Positions 16,309 through 24,034 are shown, numbered from the stretch's first letter. The stretch is 64,000 bases of DNA from Sphingobium sp. C100 (GCF_000508185.1 NZ_AYOY01000165.1:1-64000); one strand, 5' to 3'. Made by a program: numbers and translations. The notes: generated by a model not told the origin, from the letters alone.

Positions 16309-16337
16309 ACTTACCATAATCTCCCATTATGGTAAGT
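16309..16337. promoter_or_regulatory. Perfect 12-bp inverted repeat, operator or recombination site
   Basis: ACTTACCATAAT (16309-16320) and ATTATGGTAAGT (16326-16337) are perfect inverted copies with a 5-bp spacer. They lie 150 bp upstream of the putative toxin-antitoxin pair and 1.05 kb from the integrase gene. An operator for the pair is the simplest reading; two recombinase arms are the alternative. Confidence 0.5.
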
Positions 16338-16487
16338 GGGAAAATCGCGCGGGGAGGGCGGATTCAAGCCGGAAATCTGACGCCTACATTCACCCAGCTA
16401 CTCGTCAGATTGCCCCGTTCTTGTTTTGATAACGCCCCAGAGCTATATAGACGGAGTGATCGATGGGATCATGGTACAGGTTGTGAG

Positions 16488-16751
16488 ATGGCAAAGGCTG
16501 CAAGCTTGGTGTTGGCGACGGTGAACGCTCCTTATGGGGCGAACCTCTCCGCGCATCAACTCGCCGCGCTGATCACCGACCCCAAGAGCGCGAGCGACTT
16601 CAACGCGCCCGTGTTCTCCTTTTTCTCGGAAGTGAGCCCGGCTCTGCAGTTGCAGTTCGTCCAGGAAATGGGTGTCGATGCCGATAAGGTCTGCGCGGTC
16701 GCAGACCAGTTTTCCAACCTGTCGGGCTACGCGCTCCCGCTGGCAGCGTAA
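16488..16751 (+). CDS. Small partner protein of AbiEii-like nucleotidyltransferase, 87 aa
   Basis: ATG 16488 follows AGG at suitable spacing. The protein is small and soluble (MAKAASLVLATVNAPYGANLSAHQLAALI...), with helices around VSPALQLQFVQEMGVD. It ends 3 bp before the ATG of a nucleotidyltransferase gene, so the two are co-transcribed. In type IV toxin-antitoxin and related nucleotidyltransferase systems the upstream small gene is the antitoxin or regulator. It does not resemble AbiEi (no winged-helix opening, and much shorter), so the pair may be a variant system. Role inferred from arrangement. Confidence 0.55.
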   Translation: MAKAASLVLATVNAPYGANLSAHQLAALITDPKSASDFNAPVFSFFSEVSPALQLQFVQEMGVDADKVCAVADQFSNLSGYALPLAA

Positions 16752-16754
16752 CGT

Positions 16755-17456
16755 ATGGTCGAGCGGGGCCCGAGCCAGTGGCCAGTCCTGTTCGACCTCG
16801 CGATGGAAATCTTCGGCCATTTAGAGAAAACCGTAGGCTTTGCGCCTTCGTGGAGCTTTGGCGGCGGGACCGCTCTCATGCTCCAGATCGACCATCGCGA
16901 AAGCCACGACATCGACATCTTTCTCGATGATCCGCAAATCCTACCCTTCCTCAATCCGCAGATCCAAGATTTCGCCATGACCCGCCGACCGGACGAATAT
17001 AAGACCGACGGGACGCAGGCGCTCAAACTGGCCTTTGACGAACTCGGCGAGATCGACTTCATCTGCTCTTCCGCCATCCTCGATATCGCCAGCGAGCGTC
17101 ACGATGTGCGAGGGCAGATCGTCGACCTGGAGACACCGGCCGAAATCGCAGCCAAGAAGGTCTATTTCCGGGGCTGGAACTTGCAGCCACGCGACATGTT
17201 CGACTTGGCAGCAATCGCCGAGCATCATGGAGACGACTATCTCGTCTCAGCGTTGCGCGAATGCGGCCGCGAGCGATGCCAAAAGGCGCTAGACGTCGTA
17301 GAAAAGGTCAACCCGAAGGCCGTCGAAACAGTCATCGGTCAACTCCTGTACCGCGACAGATACAGCCATCTGGTCACGGCAGCCCAAGCAATTACGCATC
17401 GAATTCTGACGGAATCACTCTCGGACAAGGCTGAGCATGTGGGTAGTGAAGATTGA
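16755..17456 (+). CDS. AbiEii/MNT-type nucleotidyltransferase, 233 aa
   Basis: The minimal nucleotidyltransferase signature is clear: GGG at residues 36-38 (FGGGTALML) followed by the acidic pair D52 and D54 (SHDIDIFLDD). A third acidic position may be in GEIDFICS near 97. Family members transfer nucleotides to RNA or protein targets, and many are phage-defence toxins. At 233 residues it is shorter than typical AbiEii (about 300). It is preceded by an 87-aa partner and followed 45 bp later by an Abi_C protein, both on the same strand, which supports a defence role. Confidence 0.75.
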   Translation: MVERGPSQWPVLFDLAMEIFGHLEKTVGFAPSWSFGGGTALMLQIDHRESHDIDIFLDDPQILPFLNPQIQDFAMTRRPDEYKTDGTQALKLAFDELGEIDFICSSAILDIASERHDVRGQIVDLETPAEIAAKKVYFRGWNLQPRDMFDLAAIAEHHGDDYLVSALRECGRERCQKALDVVEKVNPKAVETVIGQLLYRDRYSHLVTAAQAITHRILTESLSDKAEHVGSED

Positions 17457-17501
17457 AGGCTGCCCGAAGCTCGCGTCCTTCTCTCTCGCGGCAGACAAGC
17501 C

Positions 17502-18398
17502 ATGAGCGGCAAATTCTCTGCCTTTGTCATCAAGGCGCTGGTCGACACGATCACGGGCGGCGCCGGCAATGATAACAGCCCGGCGATCGGAATCTATCGG
17601 TCGGGCCCGAAGATCGAACAATTCTTCCTCGATTGCGGCCTCGACATGCGTATCGGCGCGAGCTCTCGCGTACCCGCGACGACGGATTTCCTGCGCCAGG
17701 CAGCCAATCACTATGACGGCCAGGGCGATGTCTACATCACGCGGATCATTGAGAAGGTCTGCGATCCGCGCGAATATCTGACGGAGCCCGATAAGGCGAC
17801 CGCGGTTCGCGAGCATCTCAACAAGGCGCTCGCAGCGGACGAGCTGGCGGTGGTCATCGTCGGCGGCAAGGCCGTGCTGACCAGACGCCAGAGCTCCGGG
17901 ACGATCGTCGAACCCTTCATCCAGAAAGTCGAAACACTGGACTTCGACACGGTGCAGATGGAGATAGCGCGCGCCCTCCCCAATCTTCAGGATGACCCCG
18001 AAGATGCGGTAACCGCCGCGTGCTCGCTCATCGAGGCTGTCTGCAGATCCATCCTCATCGAGCTCGGGTTGCCGCTGCCGCCCCGCAAGGATATCGACGG
18101 CCTTATCCGCGCCGTCCAGGAGCCGCTGAACCTGTCGCCGGGGCGCAGCGACCTGCCCGCCGAAGTGGAAGCAGACGTCCGCCAGATCCTGAGCGGCCTG
18201 ACATCGGTTGCAAAAGGCATCGGTGCGCTGCGAACGCATGGTGGTGACGCTCACGGGCGTGAAAAGGGCTTCCGGAGGATCGACCCGCGCATCGCACGTC
18301 TCGCGATCAACGCCGCCAGTTCGCTGGCCCTGTTCCTGATCGAGACCTGGGAGCGCCAAGAAAAGCGCGCTCTGCCGCAGCACGCACCGGGGATTTAG
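17502..18398 (+). CDS. Abortive infection family protein with Abi_C domain, 298 aa
   Basis: The C-terminal half matches the abortive-infection C-terminus: DAVTAACSLIEAVCRSILIELG, then KDIDGLIRAVQEPLNL, an RTHGGDAHG motif near residue 250, and a closing ARLAINAASSLALFLIETW. The N-terminal half is unlike any fold I can name and probably holds the sensing part. Related proteins abort phage infection by killing or arresting the host. It overlaps the end of the convergent 18395 gene by 4 bp. It forms a likely unit with the nucleotidyltransferase pair upstream. Confidence 0.75.
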   Translation: MSGKFSAFVIKALVDTITGGAGNDNSPAIGIYRSGPKIEQFFLDCGLDMRIGASSRVPATTDFLRQAANHYDGQGDVYITRIIEKVCDPREYLTEPDKATAVREHLNKALAADELAVVIVGGKAVLTRRQSSGTIVEPFIQKVETLDFDTVQMEIARALPNLQDDPEDAVTAACSLIEAVCRSILIELGLPLPPRKDIDGLIRAVQEPLNLSPGRSDLPAEVEADVRQILSGLTSVAKGIGALRTHGGDAHGREKGFRRIDPRIARLAINAASSLALFLIETWERQEKRALPQHAPGI

Positions 18399-19003
18399 CC
18401 TGAGGCGCGCGCTGCCTCTGCCCGGGGCTGCCCATGCGCGCCGCGGACATAGGGTTGCCGCCGGTGCTCGCTAATGGCGATGCTTGGGTGAAGCGCGGCT
18501 CGGACCGCGTCGGTCACGGTGTAGACCGCATGACGCTGGGCGCCGCGGTTTTCATGATCGACGAAGAACCCCTGGTAGTGCCGCGTGATCAGCCCGGCCC
18601 TCACCAGCTCCGACACCGCCCGGCTGATTGCCGTCATGCCGGTTTCGCGGACACGCTCACTGACTTCCGCCTCGACCAGGCGGTCGGCCTCGGCCGGATC
18701 ACCTGGAAACTCTCCCCGGCCGACGAGCGCAGCTCGAACCTTGTCGGCGGTCGCGCGGCGCTGATGATGACGCGCGCCGCTGGGTGCGATCGTCGCGGCC
18801 AGCCATTCGCGGATCGGCACAAGCGCTTCGCCTTCGCGAACGAGCGGTCCCGCCTGCCCGTTGGCCCGCGCAACCCGCGCGATCAGATCAAGCACCATGA
18901 AGGTATAGCGCGGCCGCGCGGAGTGCTCGGCGATGATGCGTACGATATCGGGCATGCCCGTCGTTCGCTGGGGCGTCGCCGCGAAGAGGTCCTGCTGGAT
19001 CAT
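18395..19003 (-). CDS. Uncharacterised winged-helix-like protein, 202 aa
   Basis: I start it at ATG 19003 (MIQQDLFAATPQR); a TTG at 19021 is possible but has no ribosome binding site. Residues near 130-160 read TAISRAVSELVRAGLITRHYQG, a recognition-helix-plus-wing pattern like ArsR/MarR or replication initiator winged helices. Upstream helices (FMVLDLIARVARANG) could pair as another such domain. Its start region holds a repeat (19074-19097) also present twice after atpI, so it may bind those sites. A plasmid replication role cannot be excluded; no Rep family is recognisable. Confidence 0.5.
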   Translation of the reverse strand: MIQQDLFAATPQRTTGMPDIVRIIAEHSARPRYTFMVLDLIARVARANGQAGPLVREGEALVPIREWLAATIAPSGARHHQRRATADKVRAALVGRGEFPGDPAEADRLVEAEVSERVRETGMTAISRAVSELVRAGLITRHYQGFFVDHENRGAQRHAVYTVTDAVRAALHPSIAISEHRRQPYVRGAHGQPRAEAARASG

Positions 19004-19073
19004 GGAACGAATCAAGCACAAAGCTGGACTCTTGTGAATCCCCCAAAATGCTCATGGAGACGCGAGACGGCAC

Positions 19074-19097
19074 TTTTGCCATCCGTGTCACTTCACC
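19074..19097. repeat. Repeat R1, TTTGCCAT...GTCACTTCACC
   Basis: A 24-bp unit with 19 of 24 bases identical to 19469-19492. It lies in the divergent promoter region between the winged-helix gene and atpI. See the copies R2 and R3 at 19469-19538. Confidence 0.55.
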
Positions 19098-19143
19098 CCT
19101 CCTCATCATTTTTCTCGTCTTCACACCATGCTAGACCCGCCCC

Positions 19144-19467
19144 ATGAGCAAAGATGAATCAGACCCCGATCTTATCGGAGAGGATCCCCGATTGGATGGC
19201 CTGAAGGATCGCCTCGAGGCGGCGCATTCGGCCGAAGAGGAACGAACCCGCCCTGCCTCTACAGGTGCCGATGCCAGCTATAGCCTCGGCAATCGCGTGC
19301 TGGCGGAACTACTCGGCGGCGTTGCCGGCGGTGCCTTGCTTGGCTGGATCATCGACAGGTTTGCCGGCACCGGTCCCTGGGGCCTGCTCATCGTGATGGC
19401 CCTCGGCATCGTCGTGGCCTTCGTCAACATCATCCGCATATCCAACCGCAAGCCAGACGGATCGTAA
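19144..19467 (+). CDS. AtpZ/AtpI-family F1F0-ATPase accessory protein, 107 aa
   Basis: This small protein has a charged N-terminal third (DESDPDLIGEDPRLDGLKDRLE), then two membrane helices: ELLGGVAGGALLGWIIDRF and GPWGLLIVMALGIVVAFVNII. The conserved pattern GGVAGG...GWIID...TGPWG is the AtpI/AtpZ (ATPase_gene1) signature. Family members help assemble the c-ring or bind Mg/Ca for ATP synthase, and normally start the atp operon. Here it stands alone with no atp genes near it and is bounded by related repeats. A carried copy may alter host ATP synthase assembly or be a protected cargo gene; both are inference. Confidence 0.8.
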   Translation: MSKDESDPDLIGEDPRLDGLKDRLEAAHSAEEERTRPASTGADASYSLGNRVLAELLGGVAGGALLGWIIDRFAGTGPWGLLIVMALGIVVAFVNIIRISNRKPDGS

Positions 19468-19468
19468 C

Positions 19469-19538
19469 GTTTGCCATCTACGTCACTTTACCCGGCGTGA
19501 GGTAAAGTGACACAGTTGGCACTAAGGCAATGGCAAAC
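19469..19538. repeat. Repeats R2 and R3, paired around an 8-bp spacer
   Basis: GTCACTTTACC (19482-19492) and GGTAAAGTGAC (19501-19511) are perfect 11-bp inverted arms with an 8-bp spacer. Outside them GTTTGCCAT (19469-19477) and ATGGCAAAC (19530-19538) form an outer inverted pair. The left half repeats R1 upstream of atpI. Either an operator or a tyrosine-recombinase core site fits. Confidence 0.6.
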
Positions 19539-19552
19539 TGTCGGAGACCAGC

Positions 19553-19759
19553 GTGGCTGATTTCAGTCTCAAACATTACGAGCTGCGCACGACGGATGAA
19601 TATCGTGCGGCTAGCCGGGCGACCTGCATCGATCGCATTCTCGCGCACCGGCAGATGGCGCGCCGCTATGCCGAAAAGGCTCGAAAGGTGCGCGAGGCAG
19701 GCGGAGCCGCGCGGTTTCGCGCACGCGCCATTTCAGGCCTCAGGATCGCGAAACGCTGA
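19553..19759 (+). CDS. Small basic hypothetical protein, 68 aa
   Basis: The start is GTG 19553 with GGAG 7 nt upstream. The product is very basic and helical (ILAHRQMARRYAEKARKVREAGGAARF). It ends 8 bp before the DUF3800 gene, so the two are co-transcribed from a promoter near the R3 repeat. It might be the regulatory partner of the DUF3800 protein or a nucleic-acid binder. Function unknown. Confidence 0.55.
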   Translation: MADFSLKHYELRTTDEYRAASRATCIDRILAHRQMARRYAEKARKVREAGGAARFRARAISGLRIAKR

Positions 19760-19767
19760 CATTGCGG

Positions 19768-20898
19768 ATGACGGAGAGCAAACAGGGAATTGATATCGAA
19801 GATCTGCGCGGGCTCGACATTCACCTTCACGGGCTGGATCGCGCCGACGCGCCTTATACGCTCTATTATGACGAGACGAACAACATCCGCCGTTTGCACG
19901 TCACGGCCGATGGGTTGAACGTCGATAATCCGGGATGCTTTGTCCTCGCCGGCGTTGCCCATAGCGGTCCTCGCAAACCCATCGACATCGCCCCTCTACG
20001 CGCGGCTCTCAAACTACAGCCCACCACCAAGGAGATGAAGCTCGCGCACATCGGCAAGGGCGACTTTCTCGACCTGCTGGGCTCACGGCGTCTGGGGGAC
20101 CTCCTCGACTGGATCGCGGCCAACGGGCTATTCCTCCACTACCAGTGCCTGGACGTAATCTACTGGTCGCTCGTCGACATTGTAGACGCCGCACTTATCG
20201 CGGGCGATCGTGAAGAACTGATGCTGGTCGCACCGGCTCTCAAGGATATGCTCAACCTTGCCCTGCGCCGGGACCTCGAGGCGACCACGGACCTGTTCCG
20301 GCTCTTCAACTATCCCGCGCTCGATCCTCGCGATGGCCCGCAATTCTATCATGTCGTGCTGCAGATGGTCGAAGAGGAAGCAGATCACCTTCATCCCTTC
20401 TATGGGAGGCTTCTTGCCCAGGCTCTCGAGGACGCCATTCAGGGTGAGAGCTTTCCGTTCATCGAAGGTGACGATGAGGATCGGCATATCCTGATCGAGG
20501 GGTTCGACATCTTCTTCCGCCACAGGATCGCACTGCTGCGCAACTCGACGCATGTTCTCGACCTCGAGGAAGTCGTCCGCCGCCAGTTGCTGGCCGATCC
20601 CCTCATGCGTGACGGCGTGCCAGTCGACAGCTTCAGGTTCGTGGACTCGCAGGACGAACCGCTGATCCAGGTCAGCGACGTCGTCGCGGGTCTGTTGGGC
20701 AAGTTCTTCTCCTATGTCGTCAGCACCGAAATCGACGTCGTTCGAGCTGATCGCGCGGCGCTCAGCGACCTTCAGACTGAAAATCTGGCAAAGCTCGCAC
20801 GTCTGTTTGATCAGGCGACCGATGAAAACGAAGCATTCGCCCATCGTGTGATGAGCCTGTCGGACACCCACAAGGCAGACATTTTCATGCAGACGTAG
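19768..20898 (+). CDS. DUF3800 domain protein, 376 aa
   Basis: The N-terminal motif YTLYYDETNN is the DUF3800 hallmark (an aspartate in a first strand, RNase H-like fold), and the C-terminal QDEPLIQVSDVVAGLLGKFF carries the second conserved Asp. Between them are helical segments (ALKDMLNLALRRDLEATTDLFRLF). DUF3800 proteins are predicted nucleases often found in defence or mobile regions. I take ATG 19768; a TTG six bases earlier is the alternative. At 376 residues it is longer than the usual 220-280, so an insertion in the middle is likely. The 68-aa gene upstream is probably in the same operon. Confidence 0.75.
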   Translation: MTESKQGIDIEDLRGLDIHLHGLDRADAPYTLYYDETNNIRRLHVTADGLNVDNPGCFVLAGVAHSGPRKPIDIAPLRAALKLQPTTKEMKLAHIGKGDFLDLLGSRRLGDLLDWIAANGLFLHYQCLDVIYWSLVDIVDAALIAGDREELMLVAPALKDMLNLALRRDLEATTDLFRLFNYPALDPRDGPQFYHVVLQMVEEEADHLHPFYGRLLAQALEDAIQGESFPFIEGDDEDRHILIEGFDIFFRHRIALLRNSTHVLDLEEVVRRQLLADPLMRDGVPVDSFRFVDSQDEPLIQVSDVVAGLLGKFFSYVVSTEIDVVRADRAALSDLQTENLAKLARLFDQATDENEAFAHRVMSLSDTHKADIFMQT

Positions 20899-20969
20899 CA
20901 CACCGATGGCGCAGGTCGGTCCAGGCGGCTATGCAGTGAGCAATTTCAACTGAAATGAGGACTATCCGA

Positions 20970-21245
20970 ATGAACAATAGTGAGCTTGCTGAAACCCTCG
21001 CCGGCCAGACGGGCACGACCAAGGCGGATGCCCGCAAGGCGGTCGATCTCGTTTTCGCGGCGATCGCGGATGCGGCGGCCAAGGGCGAGGAAGTAAGCCT
21101 CAACGGCTTCGGAAAATTCAAGGTGAAAGACGTGCCTGCCCGCGAAGGCCGCAACCCGGCCAATGGCGAGACCATCAAGATCGCCGCTTCCCGGAAACTT
21201 ACCTTCACTGTGGCGAAAGCCGTCAAGGACAAGCTCAACGGCTAG
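20970..21245 (+). CDS. HU family DNA-binding protein, 91 aa
   Basis: This is a histone-like DNA-bending protein. The core reads MNNSELAETLAGQTGTTKADARKAVDLVF and GRNPANGETIKI, the typical HU dimer core and beta-arm tip, and EVSLNGFGKFKV in between. I start it at ATG 20970, with GAGGA 8 nt upstream; an upstream ATG at 20955 overlaps that site. It likely assists recombination or compaction of the element DNA, and may be needed by the integrase. Confidence 0.9.
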   Translation: MNNSELAETLAGQTGTTKADARKAVDLVFAAIADAAAKGEEVSLNGFGKFKVKDVPAREGRNPANGETIKIAASRKLTFTVAKAVKDKLNG

Positions 21246-21322
21246 TCGAGATTGACGCCTCGAGCCCCCTGAGGACCGAGGCGTCGCCCCCTTCCCTGCC
21301 TTGATGGTCGCCCCGGCACGAA

Positions 21323-22231
21323 ATGAGCGATAACGACGAACTGACTGCGCTCATTCGCGAAACATTCTCGCGCATCTGGCCAAGTAGCGATCCCGACATC
21401 GCGAACTATCTGACGCCAATGGTCGCGAGGTTCGCGCGGTCGGATTGCCGCGACCGCCATTTCCTTGTCGAGTTCCAGCGCGGCGATCTCGGCAAGCTGG
21501 CGAGCCGGATCTGGGAAGCGATGCTCTATGGCCGCTTTCAGGACCTCGGCTGGAACATGGCCAGCGAGGACAAGGGGCCAGACTTCCTGATCGATGATCA
21601 GGTCTATATCGAAGCGGTCGCCGCGCAGCCGGGCGACGCCGCCAAGGGCGGCTTGCCGCAGGAGTGGCAGGATGGCGGCGCCAACGGCGCCGGTATGGTT
21701 CCCACCGATCAGATGCTCCTGCGCTGGACGTCTGTCATCAAAGCCAAGCGTGATGGTTATCTCAAATGTCTGGAGCAGGAGGCAGTCGATCCGAAACTCC
21801 CGTTCGTGATCGCGGTGAACACCTGCCGGCTTGGCGGCGATACCCTCGGCATTGGCGGCGTCCCGCTCGCGGCTATGGCTGTACTTCCCTTCGGCAGCCC
21901 GCAGGCCCATGTCGACGTGCAGACAGGTCAGCCGCTCGGTGGCTGGCAGCTCTCATGGCAAGACACCGTGCTCAAGGCCAACGGCGAAGAGATTCCCACC
22001 GACAACTTCCTCCAGGAGGACTATCGCTGCGTCAGCGCAATCGTCGGCTGCTCCGGTTTCTATGCCTTTCCCGATGACCGCGACAAATTCTGTGGCCAAC
22101 CGCCATATTACGTCATTCACAATCCACTCGCCGCCAATCCCCTCCCCCGGCCTTGGCTCCCCGGCGCGATTGAATACGCCGTCACTGCCCATGACACGCA
22201 CCGCCTTCAATTGGACCAACTGCCGGCCTAG
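21323..22231 (+). CDS. Hypothetical protein with possible endonuclease core, 302 aa
   Basis: The region GWNMASEDKGPDFLIDDQVYIEAVAAQPG (residues about 75-105) has the spacing of a PD-(D/E)XK nuclease core: PD, then nine residues later E-A-V-A. The usual lysine is absent; hydrophobic and Gln residues stand in its place, so activity is uncertain. The C-terminal part is aromatic and strand-rich (YRCVSAIVGCSGFYAFPD). It lies between HU and the abiE pair and faces abiEii tail to tail. I suggest a defence nuclease with moderate-low certainty; the alternative is an unknown effector. Confidence 0.5.
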   Translation: MSDNDELTALIRETFSRIWPSSDPDIANYLTPMVARFARSDCRDRHFLVEFQRGDLGKLASRIWEAMLYGRFQDLGWNMASEDKGPDFLIDDQVYIEAVAAQPGDAAKGGLPQEWQDGGANGAGMVPTDQMLLRWTSVIKAKRDGYLKCLEQEAVDPKLPFVIAVNTCRLGGDTLGIGGVPLAAMAVLPFGSPQAHVDVQTGQPLGGWQLSWQDTVLKANGEEIPTDNFLQEDYRCVSAIVGCSGFYAFPDDRDKFCGQPPYYVIHNPLAANPLPRPWLPGAIEYAVTAHDTHRLQLDQLPA

Positions 22232-22262
22232 CTGCGCCCTGTTCACGACCGAGATGGATTGG

Positions 22263-23186
22263 TTACGAAAGCGCCGCTTCCAGCGCTGCCAGACCGGCCT
22301 GATGCCTCTTGGGCTGCGCGTCTCTGAACCTAAGGATATTCATCAATTTGAACTGCGGCGCTGGAAGCTCACGGACAGCGGGCAGCGGGAAGCTTTCCCA
22401 CTCCGGATCCCCAGCTTCGAAGCTCCTGAGAAACTGTCGATCGTCGGCATCGAGCGAGGCATGAATCGTCTGCACAAGGCGATCGAGCGTTTCGACATGA
22501 TCCTCATAGGTGAATGGCTCGAAGGGCATTCCTTCGAACTGAGCCTTGAACGTAGCGCTTTGATCCTTTCGGCTCGGGCTGACCAGCTCAGCGACCGGGC
22601 GCCCGTGGCTTACCAGCGCTCCGACGAAGCCGTGACGAACCTCGTCGACCAGCCCTTCTGCGTCCAGCAGGCGCTTCACGTCGAACAGATCGCGCGGATG
22701 CTGCCGGTCCAGCGCGGCACAAATCTTTCCGCCGAAAAGCTCACCGTGCGAGAGGCATCGCGCCTCGACGAACGCCTCAAACCTCTCCTGCACCTGGTCC
22801 GAACATGGCAAGTCGCGGAGGGGAAGGAGATGGCCGCGCAGGGTGGGATTAACCTCCACCTTGATCTGGGTCTTGCCGCGCTGGCAGTTGAGCTTGACCT
22901 CCATCCCTTCCTGGCCCTGGCGTGTCTGGGTCACGCGGGTCGGTGGCAGGCGGCGTTCGATGTCCGCCTTGATCCGGGCGAGAGCCTCACTGATCGCGCG
23001 CAAGGATTGGGCCCGGTCGTGGATCGGTAGGTAGGTCAGATCGATGTCGACCGAGAGGCGTGGAAGATCCCATTCGAACAGGTTGATCGCGGTGCCGCCC
23101 TTCAGCGCGAAGACGGGCTCGGCCATGACCAGCGGCAGGACGTCCAGCAGGAGCCGGACCTGATCGCGATATTGCTCAGTTGCCAC
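22263..23186 (-). CDS. abiEii: AbiEii nucleotidyltransferase toxin, 307 aa
   Basis: The type IV toxin of the AbiE abortive-infection pair. KGGTAINLF (GG at residues 30-31) is followed by D47 and D49 in SVDIDLTYL, the nucleotidyltransferase metal site. Later KICAALDRQHPRDLFDVKRLL holds a conserved family block (AR..RDLFD). I start at GTG 23186, which overlaps the end of abiEi by 11 bp, with GGAG in abiEi as ribosome binding site; a longer frame to 23261 would read into abiEi. Length is typical of AbiEii. Toxicity is countered by AbiEi. Confidence 0.88.
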   Translation of the reverse strand: MATEQYRDQVRLLLDVLPLVMAEPVFALKGGTAINLFEWDLPRLSVDIDLTYLPIHDRAQSLRAISEALARIKADIERRLPPTRVTQTRQGQEGMEVKLNCQRGKTQIKVEVNPTLRGHLLPLRDLPCSDQVQERFEAFVEARCLSHGELFGGKICAALDRQHPRDLFDVKRLLDAEGLVDEVRHGFVGALVSHGRPVAELVSPSRKDQSATFKAQFEGMPFEPFTYEDHVETLDRLVQTIHASLDADDRQFLRSFEAGDPEWESFPLPAVRELPAPQFKLMNILRFRDAQPKRHQAGLAALEAALS

Positions 23187-23949
23187 CCGAAACGAGCTCC
23201 TTGGGCAAGAGCAGTCGGTATTTCGGGACATAGCGCCCCATTTTCGCAAGGCTGCGATCACCCGAACCCAGGTCTATCTGCTCCACCTTCAGATGGCGCA
23301 TGACGGCGAGTTCCGCTCGCTCCGCAAGATAGAGGAACAGCCGCCGGACCTTCACCGACGCGCAGGCCTCGAGCAGCGATTGCATGAGCTTGGGGCGAAG
23401 CGACGTCATGCCTTCGACGATCTGGCCGGCCTCGACGAGATCGAATTCCTTGGGCGCAAGGTGCAGCAGCTCCAGGATGGCCCGTTCGGGCGTCGCCGTG
23501 GTCAGTGGATAGCCTTCCGGACTTCGCTGCTCGGTGAGGCCGAGGTCATTCGGCAGGAGCTTGCTTTGCATGTGCCGAACTTCTTCCCCCCAATGCGTCT
23601 GGAACCAGGCCGGCAGGACGACATGCAGCGGAGAGAAGAGATAGGCCTTGCTCTCTCCGAAGCGCAGATAGTGGCTGTTCCCCGTCATCTCGAGGCCCGT
23701 CAGGGCGCCTACATGAACCGGCAGCTTGAGCTGCGATTGAACGCTGTATAGCGCGCCTTGCCAGGTCACGGTTTCCATGGGGCGCTTGAAAGCTCCGCGG
23801 CCAAGCGAGACCAGCCATTGTGAGGCGGTATAGTTCTGCAGATCCTGCGCCGTCAGCCCAAGCGCCTTGAGATGCGGGCTGGTCGCCACGGTGTGCGGCT
23901 CCCAAGCGTCGAGCAACGACTTCAATTTATCGGTTCGACCTACCTTCAT
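23176..23949 (-). CDS. abiEi: AbiEi antitoxin, type IV toxin-antitoxin system, 257 aa
   Basis: The N-terminal winged-helix part is about residues 1-60 (LKSLLDAWEPHTVATSPHLKALG, GAFKR). The larger C-terminal domain contains TPERAILELLHLAPKEFDLVEAGQI and SLLEACASVKVRRLFLYLAER, both typical of AbiEi. It represses its own operon by binding inverted repeats, and the upstream sequence has two such repeats (see 23966-24034). It is translated first and coupled to abiEii by an 11-bp overlap. Confidence 0.87.
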   Translation of the reverse strand: MKVGRTDKLKSLLDAWEPHTVATSPHLKALGLTAQDLQNYTASQWLVSLGRGAFKRPMETVTWQGALYSVQSQLKLPVHVGALTGLEMTGNSHYLRFGESKAYLFSPLHVVLPAWFQTHWGEEVRHMQSKLLPNDLGLTEQRSPEGYPLTTATPERAILELLHLAPKEFDLVEAGQIVEGMTSLRPKLMQSLLEACASVKVRRLFLYLAERAELAVMRHLKVEQIDLGSGDRSLAKMGRYVPKYRLLLPKELVSGGN

Positions 23950-23965
23950 GGTCTATCTTTGGCAT

Positions 23966-24034
23966 AAATTCCAAGGTTCCTCAATCCCTCGGAATTTCAT
24001 GAACTAATATGTCAGAGATATATTTGGGACATAT
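23966..24034 (-). promoter_or_regulatory. Two inverted repeats upstream of abiE, likely AbiEi operators
   Basis: AAATTCC (23966-23972) / GGAATTT (23991-23997) and ATATGTC (24007-24013) / GACATAT (24028-24034) sit just upstream of the abiEi start in AT-rich DNA. AbiEi of other systems binds inverted repeats in its promoter, so these are the natural candidates. Confidence 0.5.

Noticed and set aside
18395-19003. Plasmid replication initiator (RepA)
   Set aside because: A winged-helix pattern alone is not enough; no iterons beside it and no Rep signature, so it stays uncharacterised.
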